A stretch of DNA of 64,000 nt from Hydromicrobium sp964415365 (GTDB lineage: Bacteria > Actinomycetota > Humimicrobiia > Humimicrobiales > Humimicrobiaceae), in assembly GCA_964415365.1 (NCBI GenBank), contig CAYPYW010000008.1:1-64000 (forward strand), given 5' to 3'. Made by a program: the position numbers and the translations under genes. Shown here piece by piece: positions 1 through 7,772 of the stretch. The notes under the pieces were generated by a model. It was not told where the DNA came from. It saw nothing but the letters and a program-made list of their open reading frames with translations, and did not search any database. How positions within the stretch are numbered: the first letter of the stretch is position 1; each line of letters opens with the position of its first letter.

Positions 1-488
1 ATGCTTTTCCCTGAAAGCAACTCCAGTCGGTTTATCCTTTCAATAAGTATAGATTTGGAATATTCGGCACTTATCTGGTTTATATAATTGAGGATAATGA
101 CTGCAGAGTTTGAATCGGAGCCATCTATCACAACCTGGATCTTTGCTTCATCACCACTTTTTATATCTTTTTCAAAACCCGGATTTATTTTCACAACCAC
201 CTGTGCGTCTCCGCTGTCGAGAAGCTGGTTAATTTCCTCTTCTGAATTTACATAGTAATTTAGGTTGAAATTACCGCTATTTTCAAAATCCGATATAAAC
301 TCTCTGCTCTGGTGGGTTTTATCTAGGTCCCATATGGCAGTGGGAATATTTTTTATGTCTATGGTAATTGCGTAACCAAAAAGGATTAACTGGATGATTG
401 GAGCCATAAATACCAGCATTAACATTCTCTTATCCCTGCTTATCTGTATAAATTCTTTTATTATTATTTCCTTTATTCTGGTAAACAT
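1..488 (-). CDS. ABC-2 type exporter permease, N-terminal part (cut by window edge)
   Basis: An open frame starts at an ATG on the minus strand (486-488) and runs off the left edge, about 162 codons. It begins with a short basic cytoplasmic helix (KEFIQISRDKR), a hydrophobic segment at about residues 22-42, then an extracytoplasmic stretch with IPTAIWDLDKT and SREFI. This is the N-terminal layout of YbhR/YbhS-like ABC-2 permeases. It is a paralogue of the next gene upstream, which has IPATILDYDNS and SREFIGTL at the same places. Only 3 bases separate the two genes, so they are surely co-transcribed. The pair should form the membrane channel of a heterodimeric exporter. The C-terminal membrane domain lies outside the window. 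Confidence 0.85.
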   Translation of the reverse strand, partial: MFTRIKEIIIKEFIQISRDKRMLMLVFMAPIIQLILFGYAITIDIKNIPTAIWDLDKTHQSREFISDFENSGNFNLNYYVNSEEEINQLLDSGDAQVVVKINPGFEKDIKSGDEAKIQVVIDGSDSNSAVIILNYINQISAEYSKSILIERINRLELLSGKS

Positions 489-491
489 TTT

Positions 492-1616
492 TTAGGTTAA
501 TTTTTTAATAAATCTTAAGTTGGCTAAAATGAACATAACTACTGCAAATATAGTCAGATAAAGTACCTCTATAGAAAGAATAAGAAATCCTGAGCCTTTC
601 AAAAAAATTCCTCTTAGGATTATAATATAATATTTTGCTGGCACCAGTGACGCTATATATCGCAAAACTCTGGGCATGCTGGATATCGGAAATACCAGGC
701 CCGACAGTATATAGGATGGAAGAAAAGAAATAATCATAGCCATTTGATAGGACAGGACCTGGGATTTCGTAATTATGGATATGCTTATACCCAGGCTCAA
801 TGCTCCAATTAAAAACAGACCAGAAAGTAAGAAAAGCAGAATTATATTGCCTTTTAGGGGGACATTAAAGAGCAACCTTCCAAAAATTATTATTATAGCC
901 AGATCCAGTATACCGATTAAAAAATAGGGGATGATTTTTCCTAAAATTATTTCCCTGGGTTTAACTGGAGAAACGATCAGCTGCTCCATGGTGCCGCTCT
1001 CCCATTCTCTCGAGATTACCTGTGAGGTAAGAAGCGATGCAATTACTAACATTATTATGGCTATAATCCCGGGAACAATAAAGTTTTTACTTTCAAGTTC
1101 CGGGTTGTACCAGATTCTGATTTCAGGATTCAGTGGTGTCCTTATACCTCCTGTTAGCATTTCTTCGGAAACTATATTTGAAGAGAACGACGTTGCCATA
1201 CTTTCTATATATCCACTGGCGATAGAAGCTTTATTTGAGGTGGAGCCATCTATTATGGTCTGGACCTGAGCATTTTTATCTGAAGCTATATTCCTGCCGA
1301 AATCAGGCGGGATAACTATTGCTATCAGACTTTTCCTGGAGGCGATATTTTTTTCCAGGTCTTTGTAGGTGTAGACATAATCGTTTATAGTAAAGTAGTC
1401 GGATTCAATTAAGGTACCAATGAATTCTCTGCTATATTCGCTGTTGTCATAATCCAGGATGGTAGCAGGGATGTTTTTGACATCAAGAGAAAGAGCATAA
1501 CCAAATAGAATCAAAAGGATAATAGGAATCAAAAGTGAAAGTATAAGTGAGCGGCGGTCTCTTCTGATATGTATGAATTCTTTTTTGGCTATAGCAATTG
1601 TTCTTTTTAAGTTCAT
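492..1616 (-). CDS. ABC-2 type exporter permease (YbhS-like)
   Basis: A 374-residue integral membrane protein. One N-terminal membrane segment (about 25-45) is followed by a roughly 130-residue extracytoplasmic domain. A C-terminal block of about five membrane helices (from about residue 178) carries the ABC-2 signature region near SREWESGTMEQLIVSPVKP. Length and layout match YbhS/YbhR, permease subunits of multidrug or cation exporters. It lies 28 bases downstream of an ATPase gene and 3 bases upstream of a paralogous permease. Substrate cannot be told from sequence; drugs, Na+ or Li+ have been proposed for relatives. Confidence 0.88.
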   Translation of the reverse strand: MNLKRTIAIAKKEFIHIRRDRRSLILSLLIPIILLILFGYALSLDVKNIPATILDYDNSEYSREFIGTLIESDYFTINDYVYTYKDLEKNIASRKSLIAIVIPPDFGRNIASDKNAQVQTIIDGSTSNKASIASGYIESMATSFSSNIVSEEMLTGGIRTPLNPEIRIWYNPELESKNFIVPGIIAIIMLVIASLLTSQVISREWESGTMEQLIVSPVKPREIILGKIIPYFLIGILDLAIIIIFGRLLFNVPLKGNIILLFLLSGLFLIGALSLGISISIITKSQVLSYQMAMIISFLPSYILSGLVFPISSMPRVLRYIASLVPAKYYIIILRGIFLKGSGFLILSIEVLYLTIFAVVMFILANLRFIKKLT

Positions 1617-1644
1617 ATTTTTTTATTTCTCTTTTAATAAGTTA

Positions 1645-2427
1645 TCAGTTATGTATTTCCCGGATTTCCGAGCTGACATTTTTCTTGTGGCTTTCAATTG
1701 ATGCTATAAATATATCCTCAAGTGTCGGAGATTTAATATTGAATTTAGCACCGTATATTTTTTTTAATTCCTGTGGGCTGTCGAGTGCTATTATGCTTCC
1801 GTCATAGATTAGTGCGATACGATCACAATACTCAGCCTCACTGAGATAGTGGGTGGTTACAAATATCGTTTTGCCTCTGTCTGATAGATTATTAATAAGT
1901 TCCCAGAAGTTGCTTCTTGAAATAGGATCCACACCGCTGGTTGGCTCATCCAGAAAAATAATGGGAGGATCGTGCAATATTGCGCATCCCAGAGCAAGCC
2001 TTTGCTTGAATCCGACAGCAAGAGAAGCAGTAATGCTTTTTCTCATATGGGAAAGATTTACCAGCTCCAGAATTTCTTTCTTTCTTTTACTTTTGTTTTC
2101 CCTGCTGACTTTGTATATCCCGGAGTAAAAGTTTATGTTTTCTTCCACGGTTAAGTCGTGATATAGGGAGAATTTTTGGGACATGTAGCCGATGTTTTGC
2201 TTTATATTTTCACTCTGCCTGTATACGTCAAAACCGTCAACGGTAGCCTTACCGGAAGTGGGGATAAGAAGTCCGCAGAGCACCCTCATAGTTGTTGATT
2301 TCCCTGCACCATTTGGTCCAAGAAAGCCGAATATTTCTCCTTTTTTTATCTGAAATGTAATTTCATTGACAGCAGTGAAATTACCAAAATTTTTCTTTAG
2401 TTTTTCAGTTTCTATTATATTATTCAT
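1645..2427 (-). CDS. ABC exporter ATP-binding protein (second half of a split YbhF)
   Basis: A 260-residue ABC ATPase. The Walker A GPNGAGKST lies at about residue 38, Walker B is IIFLDEPTSGVD, and the H-loop histidine is present (TTHYLSEAE). The signature motif is degenerate: LAVGFKQ stands where LSGGxxQ is expected, which resembles the second ATPase half of fused YbhF proteins. It follows the other ATPase gene by 48 bases and precedes two permease genes. It is inferred to be one half of the ATPase heterodimer that drives the adjacent permeases. Confidence 0.92.
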   Translation of the reverse strand: MNNIIETEKLKKNFGNFTAVNEITFQIKKGEIFGFLGPNGAGKSTTMRVLCGLLIPTSGKATVDGFDVYRQSENIKQNIGYMSQKFSLYHDLTVEENINFYSGIYKVSRENKSKRKKEILELVNLSHMRKSITASLAVGFKQRLALGCAILHDPPIIFLDEPTSGVDPISRSNFWELINNLSDRGKTIFVTTHYLSEAEYCDRIALIYDGSIIALDSPQELKKIYGAKFNIKSPTLEDIFIASIESHKKNVSSEIREIHN

Positions 2428-2475
2428 AAAGAGTTTAAAATTCCGGACTGAACTTGTATTAAAATATATGTAATC

Positions 2476-3384
2476 TCAGGGTTCTCTTACCAGGTAAGTA
2501 AATACATCTTCAATATTCGGGACAGTTTCAATTATAGATATCATTTTAATATTATTTTTTTGGAACATATTTTTAATAAGTTTCAGGTCAAATTCTTTCT
2601 CCAGATTTATATGAAGTGTTTCCCCATAAATATTTACCCCTATTACCTTTTTATTGCTTTTTAAAATATTAAGTGCGCTTCTGCAATACGGGGTAGTGAT
2701 TTCGACTACCCTACCTTCATACTCTTTTTTGAATTCGGCTGGTGTTCCGGTGTAAATGAGAGTACCTTTATTCATAAGCCCAATCTGGTCACACTTTTCT
2801 GCCTCATCCATATAAGGAGTGGATACAATTATAAGAGTTCCCTCGTTTTTTAATTCTTTTAATATATTCCAGAATTCTCTTCTTGAGAGAGGATCAACCC
2901 CATTAGTGGGCTCGTCAAGAAAAAGTATTTTTGGTCTGTGTATAAGGGAACAGGCAAGACCGAGTTTTTGTTTCATACCACCCGATAAGTTTTCTGCCAG
3001 TCTGTTCTTAAAGGGTGAAAGATTGGAAAACTCAAGCAGTCTATTTATTGTTTTTAATCTTTCTTCGTTATGCACAAGATAAAGATCGGCATAGAAATTC
3101 AGGTTTTCCATAACTGAAAGATCTCCGTAGAGGCTAAATTTTTGGGGCATATAACCAATTTTTAATTTGATTTCTTCAGGATATTTTCTTACACTTATGT
3201 TTTCAATCAGAGTGTCTCCGCTGGTGGGATCCATAATTCCGCACATCAACCTTATAAGGGTAGTTTTACCTGCGCCGTCGGGTCCGATCAGGCCGAATAT
3301 TCCGGTTTTATCGATGTGTAGATTAAGATTATTTACTGCAATTAAATCATCAAATTTTTTGGTGAGATTTAAGGACTTAATCAT
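2476..3384 (-). CDS. ABC exporter ATP-binding protein (first half of a split YbhF)
   Basis: A 302-residue ABC ATPase, first gene of the leftward exporter operon. It has Walker A GPDGAGKTT, a good signature LSGGMKQK, and Walker B ILFLDEPTNGVD. The H-loop histidine is missing (STPYMDEAE). After the ATPase domain (about 1-215) comes a roughly 85-residue C-terminal domain as in YbhF/CcmA-like exporters. E. coli YbhF is a fusion of two such ATPases; here they are separate genes. No Shine-Dalgarno precedes the ATG, and the -10 box lies so close that the mRNA would be leaderless or nearly so. Confidence 0.92.
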   Translation of the reverse strand: MIKSLNLTKKFDDLIAVNNLNLHIDKTGIFGLIGPDGAGKTTLIRLMCGIMDPTSGDTLIENISVRKYPEEIKLKIGYMPQKFSLYGDLSVMENLNFYADLYLVHNEERLKTINRLLEFSNLSPFKNRLAENLSGGMKQKLGLACSLIHRPKILFLDEPTNGVDPLSRREFWNILKELKNEGTLIIVSTPYMDEAEKCDQIGLMNKGTLIYTGTPAEFKKEYEGRVVEITTPYCRSALNILKSNKKVIGVNIYGETLHINLEKEFDLKLIKNMFQKNNIKMISIIETVPNIEDVFTYLVREP

Positions 3385-3392
3385 TTTTTCAT

Positions 3393-3420
3393 TTTATATC
3401 GAAGCTCGGTAAGCTGTCAA
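3393..3420 (-). promoter_or_regulatory. Sigma-70-like promoter of the ABC exporter operon, probably leaderless
   Basis: On the minus strand TTGACA (3415-3420) is followed after 16 bases by TATAAA (3393-3398). Transcription would begin about 7 bases later, within 2-3 bases of the ATG at 3382-3384. No Shine-Dalgarno lies in between, so a leaderless message is the simplest reading. Confidence 0.6.
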
Positions 3421-3467
3421 AGGAAAGTCAAACCTCATTTTGCAGTGTTTTCACAGTAGTTAGTTAT

Positions 3468-3496
3468 TTGACAATTTGGTTCTTCATAGATATACT
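3468..3496 (+). promoter_or_regulatory. Consensus promoter of the small RHH gene
   Basis: TTGACA (3468-3473), a 17-base spacer and TATACT (3491-3496) form a near-perfect vegetative promoter, one of the strongest in the window. It gives a leader of about 40 bases with an AGAGGT ribosome site before the ATG at 3542. Confidence 0.7.
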
Positions 3497-3541
3497 CATA
3501 TACGTAAAAATACAATACAATTGTAGCAAGAGGTTAAAAAA

Positions 3542-3778
3542 ATGGTAGAAAGAAAGCAAGATTATTTCAGAGTACCTATAACTATGCCTTCAGGTATGGT
3601 TTCATACCTTGAAAATCTGGGTATTGAATGTAAAAAATCCGGAGGCCACAAAATAGCAAACACTATGATTGTAAGAAGTGCAATCAAGCTTTTGATGGAT
3701 TTAGACCTGGATATTTCAGGTATAAAATCGGAGGAAGAGCTGGAAAAAAGAATAAAGGAAGCTGCAAAGAAATATTAG
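3542..3778 (+). CDS. Small ribbon-helix-helix-like protein, orphan
   Basis: A 78-residue protein. A probable N-terminal beta strand (DYFRVPITMPSGM) is followed by two helices (about 18-50), then a charged C-terminal helix (EEELEKRIKEAAKK). This resembles ribbon-helix-helix DNA-binding proteins such as CopG-type antitoxins, but no specific family was recognised. It has its own consensus promoter and a Shine-Dalgarno, and no toxin-like gene follows; the next gene is trxB about 220 bases away. It could be a transcription regulator or an antitoxin that lost its partner. The fold assignment is inference. Confidence 0.7.
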   Translation: MVERKQDYFRVPITMPSGMVSYLENLGIECKKSGGHKIANTMIVRSAIKLLMDLDLDISGIKSEEELEKRIKEAAKKY

Positions 3779-3997
3779 AGTAATAGGTATCAGCTTCTGT
3801 ATTGAATTTTAAGGATGTTGATGTTTTACTTGTTTATTCTTTAAGCTTTTTATTGTCTGGTCATAACATTTCTTAATATACAGTCAATTACTCATTTATT
3901 TTAAATTCTAATTATTTATAATAGTAGATGTACTATATGTTATTTGTGTCTATTCATATCCATGTAAAAAAGTTTAAAGCATAGGGGTTTAACTGAT

Positions 3998-4969
3998 ATG
4001 CAGGAAGTAAAAACTGATTTGCTTATTATCGGTGCCGGTCCAGGCGGGCTGAGTGCTGCATTGTATGCCAGGAGAGCGGGGCTTAATTTTGAAATTGTAG
4101 AAAAAAAAATGGCAGGCGGACAGATAATTAACACTGATTTCATTGAAAACTACCCGGGCTTTAAGAATGGTATGACCGGTTATGAGCTTGCACAAAACCT
4201 GGTGGAACACTGTAGAAGGTTCGATATCAAAGTAATGGATTATTTTGCAGTAGATTCTATTGAGATATCCGGTAGGGGAGAAAAGGGTAAGTTGTATAAT
4301 TTTAAATGCCTGGGTGACGAGAAGCTAATATTCTGGGCAAATGCAATAATAGTGGCTACGGGAGCCAGGCCGGCTAGATTGAATGTTGAAGGAGAAGACA
4401 GGTTTATTGGCAAGGGTATTTCCTTTTGCGGAACCTGTGATGGAGTTTTATATAAAGACAAAGAGATTGCTGTAGTAGGAGGAGGAGATACAGCAATTGA
4501 AGAAGCAATTTTTCTCACAAAATTTGCAAAAAAAGTATATATAGTCCATAGGAGAAATGAACTTCGGGCAGTAGAAATTTTAAAAGACAGGGCGTTTAAA
4601 AACAAAAAGATAGAATTTTTATGGTGTTGTGTTATAGAAAAATTTCTCGGTAAGGATAAACTGGAAGAAGTTTTATTGAGGAATAAAAAAGAAGGTAAAA
4701 CACATAAACTTAAAATTGATGGAGTTTTTGAATATGTCGGGTGGAAACCCAATTCGGAAATGGTAAAAGGTCTGGTTAATCTGGATGAGAGAAATTTTAT
4801 AATAACCAACTCTCAGATGGGAACTTCCCTGCCAGGTATATTTGCAGTTGGTGATGTCAGAAATACACCTCTCCGCCAGGTCATAACTGCAGTTGCAGAT
4901 GGAGCAATAGCTGCCATATATGCTGACAGATTTTTATACAGTCTGGAGCATCAGGAAAGGAAGGTATAA
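3998..4969 (+). CDS. trxB: Thioredoxin reductase (NADPH/FAD)
   Basis: A 323-residue low-molecular-weight thioredoxin reductase that passes NADPH electrons through FAD and a redox disulfide to thioredoxin-like proteins. The FAD GxGxxG motif is at about 10-15 (GAGPGG), the redox CxxC is CGTCDG at about residue 144 in the usual place, the NAD(P) motif is VGGGDTA, and the C-terminal FAD motif is GIFAVGDV. Length is normal. No thioredoxin gene follows. The next gene is a CwlM-like protein, and actinobacteria commonly carry trxB-trxC-cwlM in that order, so trxC appears lost or moved. The 219 bases upstream show no clear promoter or terminator. Confidence 0.94.
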   Translation: MQEVKTDLLIIGAGPGGLSAALYARRAGLNFEIVEKKMAGGQIINTDFIENYPGFKNGMTGYELAQNLVEHCRRFDIKVMDYFAVDSIEISGRGEKGKLYNFKCLGDEKLIFWANAIIVATGARPARLNVEGEDRFIGKGISFCGTCDGVLYKDKEIAVVGGGDTAIEEAIFLTKFAKKVYIVHRRNELRAVEILKDRAFKNKKIEFLWCCVIEKFLGKDKLEEVLLRNKKEGKTHKLKIDGVFEYVGWKPNSEMVKGLVNLDERNFIITNSQMGTSLPGIFAVGDVRNTPLRQVITAVADGAIAAIYADRFLYSLEHQERKV

Positions 4970-5094
4970 TTTTTATTTATTATTGCGTGATTTAGAGAAC
5001 AATTGTCGGCAATGATAAAGAGGGCTTACGCTAAAATACTATTGTTATGGCGATTATAAAAAAAGTTAGAAAGGTCGGGTTTTAGAAGAATAGA

Positions 5095-6168
5095 TTGGAA
5101 ACAATAAAGAAGAATTCAGCAGGGGAAAAAGTTACAGATATTCAGAGAAGATTAAAGCTACTGGGCTATAATCTGGGAGTAACGGATATTGATGGGATTT
5201 TTGGTGTTGAGACCGAAAATGCGGTCAGGAAATTTCAACAGGATAGAGGACTTCTAGTAACAGGCTTAATAGATCAGGAAACCTGGCAGGAATTAGTAGA
5301 TGCTGGATATAAGATTGGTGATAGGATGTTATATCTGAAATACCCACCTTTCAGAGGCGACGATGTAAGAACTCTTCAAGTGTGGTTAAAGACGCTTGGT
5401 TTTTATCCCCATGATGAGAATGGTATATTTTGCGAAAAAACCCATAAGGCGCTGGTAGAGTTTCAAAATGATATGAATATCGCCGATGATGGGATAGTCG
5501 GAGAAGAAACAGTGCAAAATCTTAAAAGTCTAAAGAGAATCATAGTGTCAAGGGAAACTTCCCAGTTCCCCTTGATTAAGAATCCGGAGAGAAGAAAAGA
5601 GCTGAAGGAAAATAAGATTATTCTGGATTATAGTGAAAATATAGAAGATATGAAAAACAGTGAGGAATATTTTAATGAAAAAATATACATCTGCAGGAGT
5701 ATAGTAAATTTTTGCAGGGATATATTATCCAAGAATGGCATTGAGACGTTACTTTCTATTGGTGATGATGAAAGACAGAATATATTTTTATATGACAGGA
5801 TTGCGTATGCTAATAGAAGTGAAGCGGATTTATTGGTTAGTATAGATTTGAATTATTCTGTGGATGGAGATGCTAATGGCTGTAGCTGTTTTTACTTTAA
5901 AGGACTTAAATCTCATTCGATTCCCGGATATAGAATTGCAAACCTGATTCAGGATAAAATCACAAGTAGTCTGAAAGTCCTGGATTGCAGGGTTCATGGA
6001 GCAAACTATGCCATCCTGAAAGAGACAAGTATGACATCAGTATTGGTGGAACCTGCTTTTATTTCAAATTTTAAAGAAAGAGAAAAATTGAAGGAATCCA
6101 GTCATCAGATAAAGATAAGTGAGAATATAGTAGAAGCTATTCTGGAGTATTTAAGTGGTAAAGAATGA
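5095..6168 (+). CDS. CwlM-like protein: two peptidoglycan-binding domains plus a degenerate amidase domain
   Basis: 357 residues starting at TTG; a stop four codons upstream rules out a longer frame. Two PG_binding_1 domains (about 10-66 and 80-146) precede an Amidase_3-fold domain (about 170-353). The zinc ligands of Amidase_3 look lost: the first strand reads IILDYSEN rather than a DxGHGG-type motif, and the later SxHxN motif reads SIDLNYS with Asp for His. The late glutamate motif survives as VEPAFISN. There is no signal peptide. The trxB-adjacent position matches mycobacterial cwlM, whose product is a cytoplasmic regulator of peptidoglycan synthesis rather than a hydrolase. A similar regulatory role is inferred here. 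Confidence 0.82.
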   Translation: METIKKNSAGEKVTDIQRRLKLLGYNLGVTDIDGIFGVETENAVRKFQQDRGLLVTGLIDQETWQELVDAGYKIGDRMLYLKYPPFRGDDVRTLQVWLKTLGFYPHDENGIFCEKTHKALVEFQNDMNIADDGIVGEETVQNLKSLKRIIVSRETSQFPLIKNPERRKELKENKIILDYSENIEDMKNSEEYFNEKIYICRSIVNFCRDILSKNGIETLLSIGDDERQNIFLYDRIAYANRSEADLLVSIDLNYSVDGDANGCSCFYFKGLKSHSIPGYRIANLIQDKITSSLKVLDCRVHGANYAILKETSMTSVLVEPAFISNFKEREKLKESSHQIKISENIVEAILEYLSGKE

Positions 6169-6188
6169 TAGTAAGAAGATAGTCTATT

Positions 6189-7256
6189 ATGTATGTAATA
6201 TATGATGACTTTTATTTAAAACATTATAATGAACCCCAGCATCCTGAAAATCCAAACAGGCTTGTTGCAATTAAAAAAGCATTGGATAACTGGAATTTAA
6301 AAAACAGGATTGCTTTCAAGAAACCCCGCCCCGCTACTGATAAAGAAATAGAAATGGTTCATGATAGGAGTTATATTCAAAAGGTAAAGAATCTATCACA
6401 AAGGGGAGACATTTCTTATCTGGATCTGGATACGGCAGTAACGGAATATACCTATAGTTGTGCACTACTGGCAGCAGGTGGCTGCTTTGAGGGTTTGGAT
6501 TTGATTTTTAGCAGTGGAGATAAGTTTAGTGAGTTTTTTGCTGTCATCCGTCCTCCCGGCCACCATGCTTTTAAAAATGCTGGAAGCGGATTTTGTATTT
6601 TTAACAACGCAGCTCTCAGCGCCAGGTATGCCCGGATAAAATATGATATTAAAAAGATTGCCATAATAGATTTTGATGCTCATCATGGGAATGGAACACA
6701 GGATTTTTTTTATGATGACAGCAGTGTTTTTTATATATCTTTTCATCAATATCCTCACTACCCGGGGACTGGAAATTATGATGAGATTGGGAGTGGTAAG
6801 GGAAGAGGTTTTAATATGAACTTTCCTTTTATGCCACAAACCGGGGATCCAGATTATTTAACTGCTATGATAGATATAGTCATACCAATTATGGAAAAAT
6901 TCAACCCTGAGTTATTTCTGGTAAGCGCTGGCTATGATTCTCATTTTTTGGACACACTTTCTTCCCTTGGTCTGGTGGAAGAGTCATATTATAAGATGAT
7001 GTATATTATTTCATATTTGAGTCACAAATACTGCCGTGACAGAATCGGAATATTACTGGAAGGCGGTTATGAGTATAATGCTACTGCGAGGAGTGTTCTG
7101 GAAACTATCCGGGGATGTTTTAAAAAGGAGGATTTTTCAAACATAAATGATAGCGTTGACCTGGAAGACAAGCTGAAAATAGATAAGAATTTTAAGACTC
7201 AGAGAATAAAGAATACAGTAGTTCTAAACAAGATAAGAGAAATTTTTAAAGTTTAG
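6189..7256 (+). CDS. Histone-deacetylase-family amidohydrolase (AcuC / acetylpolyamine type)
   Basis: A 355-residue member of the arginase/deacetylase fold, zinc-dependent enzymes that remove acetyl groups from lysines or polyamines. Hallmarks visible are RPPGHHAF (tandem catalytic His, about residue 120), the zinc ligands in DFDAHHGNGTQ (about 160), and GYDSH (about 247). A glycine-rich motif LLEGGYEYNA lies near the end. It begins 20 bases after the CwlM-like gene, so the two are probably co-transcribed. Substrate is unknown: AcuC regulates acetyl-CoA synthetase in Bacillus, while other relatives act on acetylpolyamines. Confidence 0.92.
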   Translation: MYVIYDDFYLKHYNEPQHPENPNRLVAIKKALDNWNLKNRIAFKKPRPATDKEIEMVHDRSYIQKVKNLSQRGDISYLDLDTAVTEYTYSCALLAAGGCFEGLDLIFSSGDKFSEFFAVIRPPGHHAFKNAGSGFCIFNNAALSARYARIKYDIKKIAIIDFDAHHGNGTQDFFYDDSSVFYISFHQYPHYPGTGNYDEIGSGKGRGFNMNFPFMPQTGDPDYLTAMIDIVIPIMEKFNPELFLVSAGYDSHFLDTLSSLGLVEESYYKMMYIISYLSHKYCRDRIGILLEGGYEYNATARSVLETIRGCFKKEDFSNINDSVDLEDKLKIDKNFKTQRIKNTVVLNKIREIFKV

Positions 7257-7273
7257 AAAAATTAAGTTAAAAA

Positions 7274-7714
7274 GTGTTTAAGAAGAAATTTTACATTTTA
7301 TTTTTTTTACTTTTGGCCATTATTATTACCCTGCCTGCTTGCAGAAATTATGACAGGAAGTTTGATATCACCTATTTTTTCAAAACTGAGCCTGAAAAAG
7401 CCGTTCTTGATTTTTTTCAGTCTCTTGACAACAAAGATGCGGATTTCATTTATACAAATTTACTTCCTGATAAGGATAAGAATAATATAAGCAGGGAAAA
7501 ATATGTAAGTGAATTTGAAAGCATACTTTCCGATGTGGAAAGTATAGAGGTTAAAAAAACTGTATATCTGGGGTATGAAAATAATATGAGCAAAGTGGTA
7601 GCGGAGTTTGAAGTTAGCTACAGAAATGGGGAAGTAAAGCAACATGAGAAGTATATATATCTGGTTGAGGAAAATGGTAAGTGGAAAATAGTTTTTGAAA
7701 AAACTTTTATATAA
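7274..7714 (+). CDS. Small lipoprotein with NTF2-like (DUF4878-type) domain
   Basis: 146 residues from a GTG start. A basic N-terminus and hydrophobic stretch end in the lipobox LPAC, with Cys23 as the lipidation site, so the mature protein is anchored outside the membrane. The rest (about 35-146) has the helix-helix-sheet pattern of NTF2-like domains: EKAVLDFFQSLDNKDAD near the start and ENGKWKIV near the end. It lies 17 bases after the deacetylase-fold gene. Function is unknown. Confidence 0.8.
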   Translation: MFKKKFYILFFLLLAIIITLPACRNYDRKFDITYFFKTEPEKAVLDFFQSLDNKDADFIYTNLLPDKDKNNISREKYVSEFESILSDVESIEVKKTVYLGYENNMSKVVAEFEVSYRNGEVKQHEKYIYLVEENGKWKIVFEKTFI

Positions 7715-7728
7715 TAAATAAATGTTTT

Positions 7729-7758
7729 TTGTGAATAATTTATGATATTTGATATAAT
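7729..7758 (+). promoter_or_regulatory. Probable promoter of the large lipoprotein gene
   Basis: TTGTGA (7729-7734), an 18-base spacer and a perfect TATAAT (7753-7758). The start codon at 7773 is only 14 bases after the -10 box and has no Shine-Dalgarno, which again suggests a very short leader. Confidence 0.5.
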
Positions 7759-7772
7759 GTTTATCTAAGATT

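Noticed and set aside
1598..2154. Plus-strand open frames opposite the ABC ATPase
   Set aside because: They are antisense shadows of a gene with full Walker and H-loop motifs and have no ribosome sites or recognisable domains. The same holds for other antisense frames over eno, mfd, nfnB and the hydrogenase genes.
4970..5094. A thioredoxin gene between trxB and the CwlM-like gene, as in many actinobacteria
   Set aside because: Only 125 bases with no coding potential are present.
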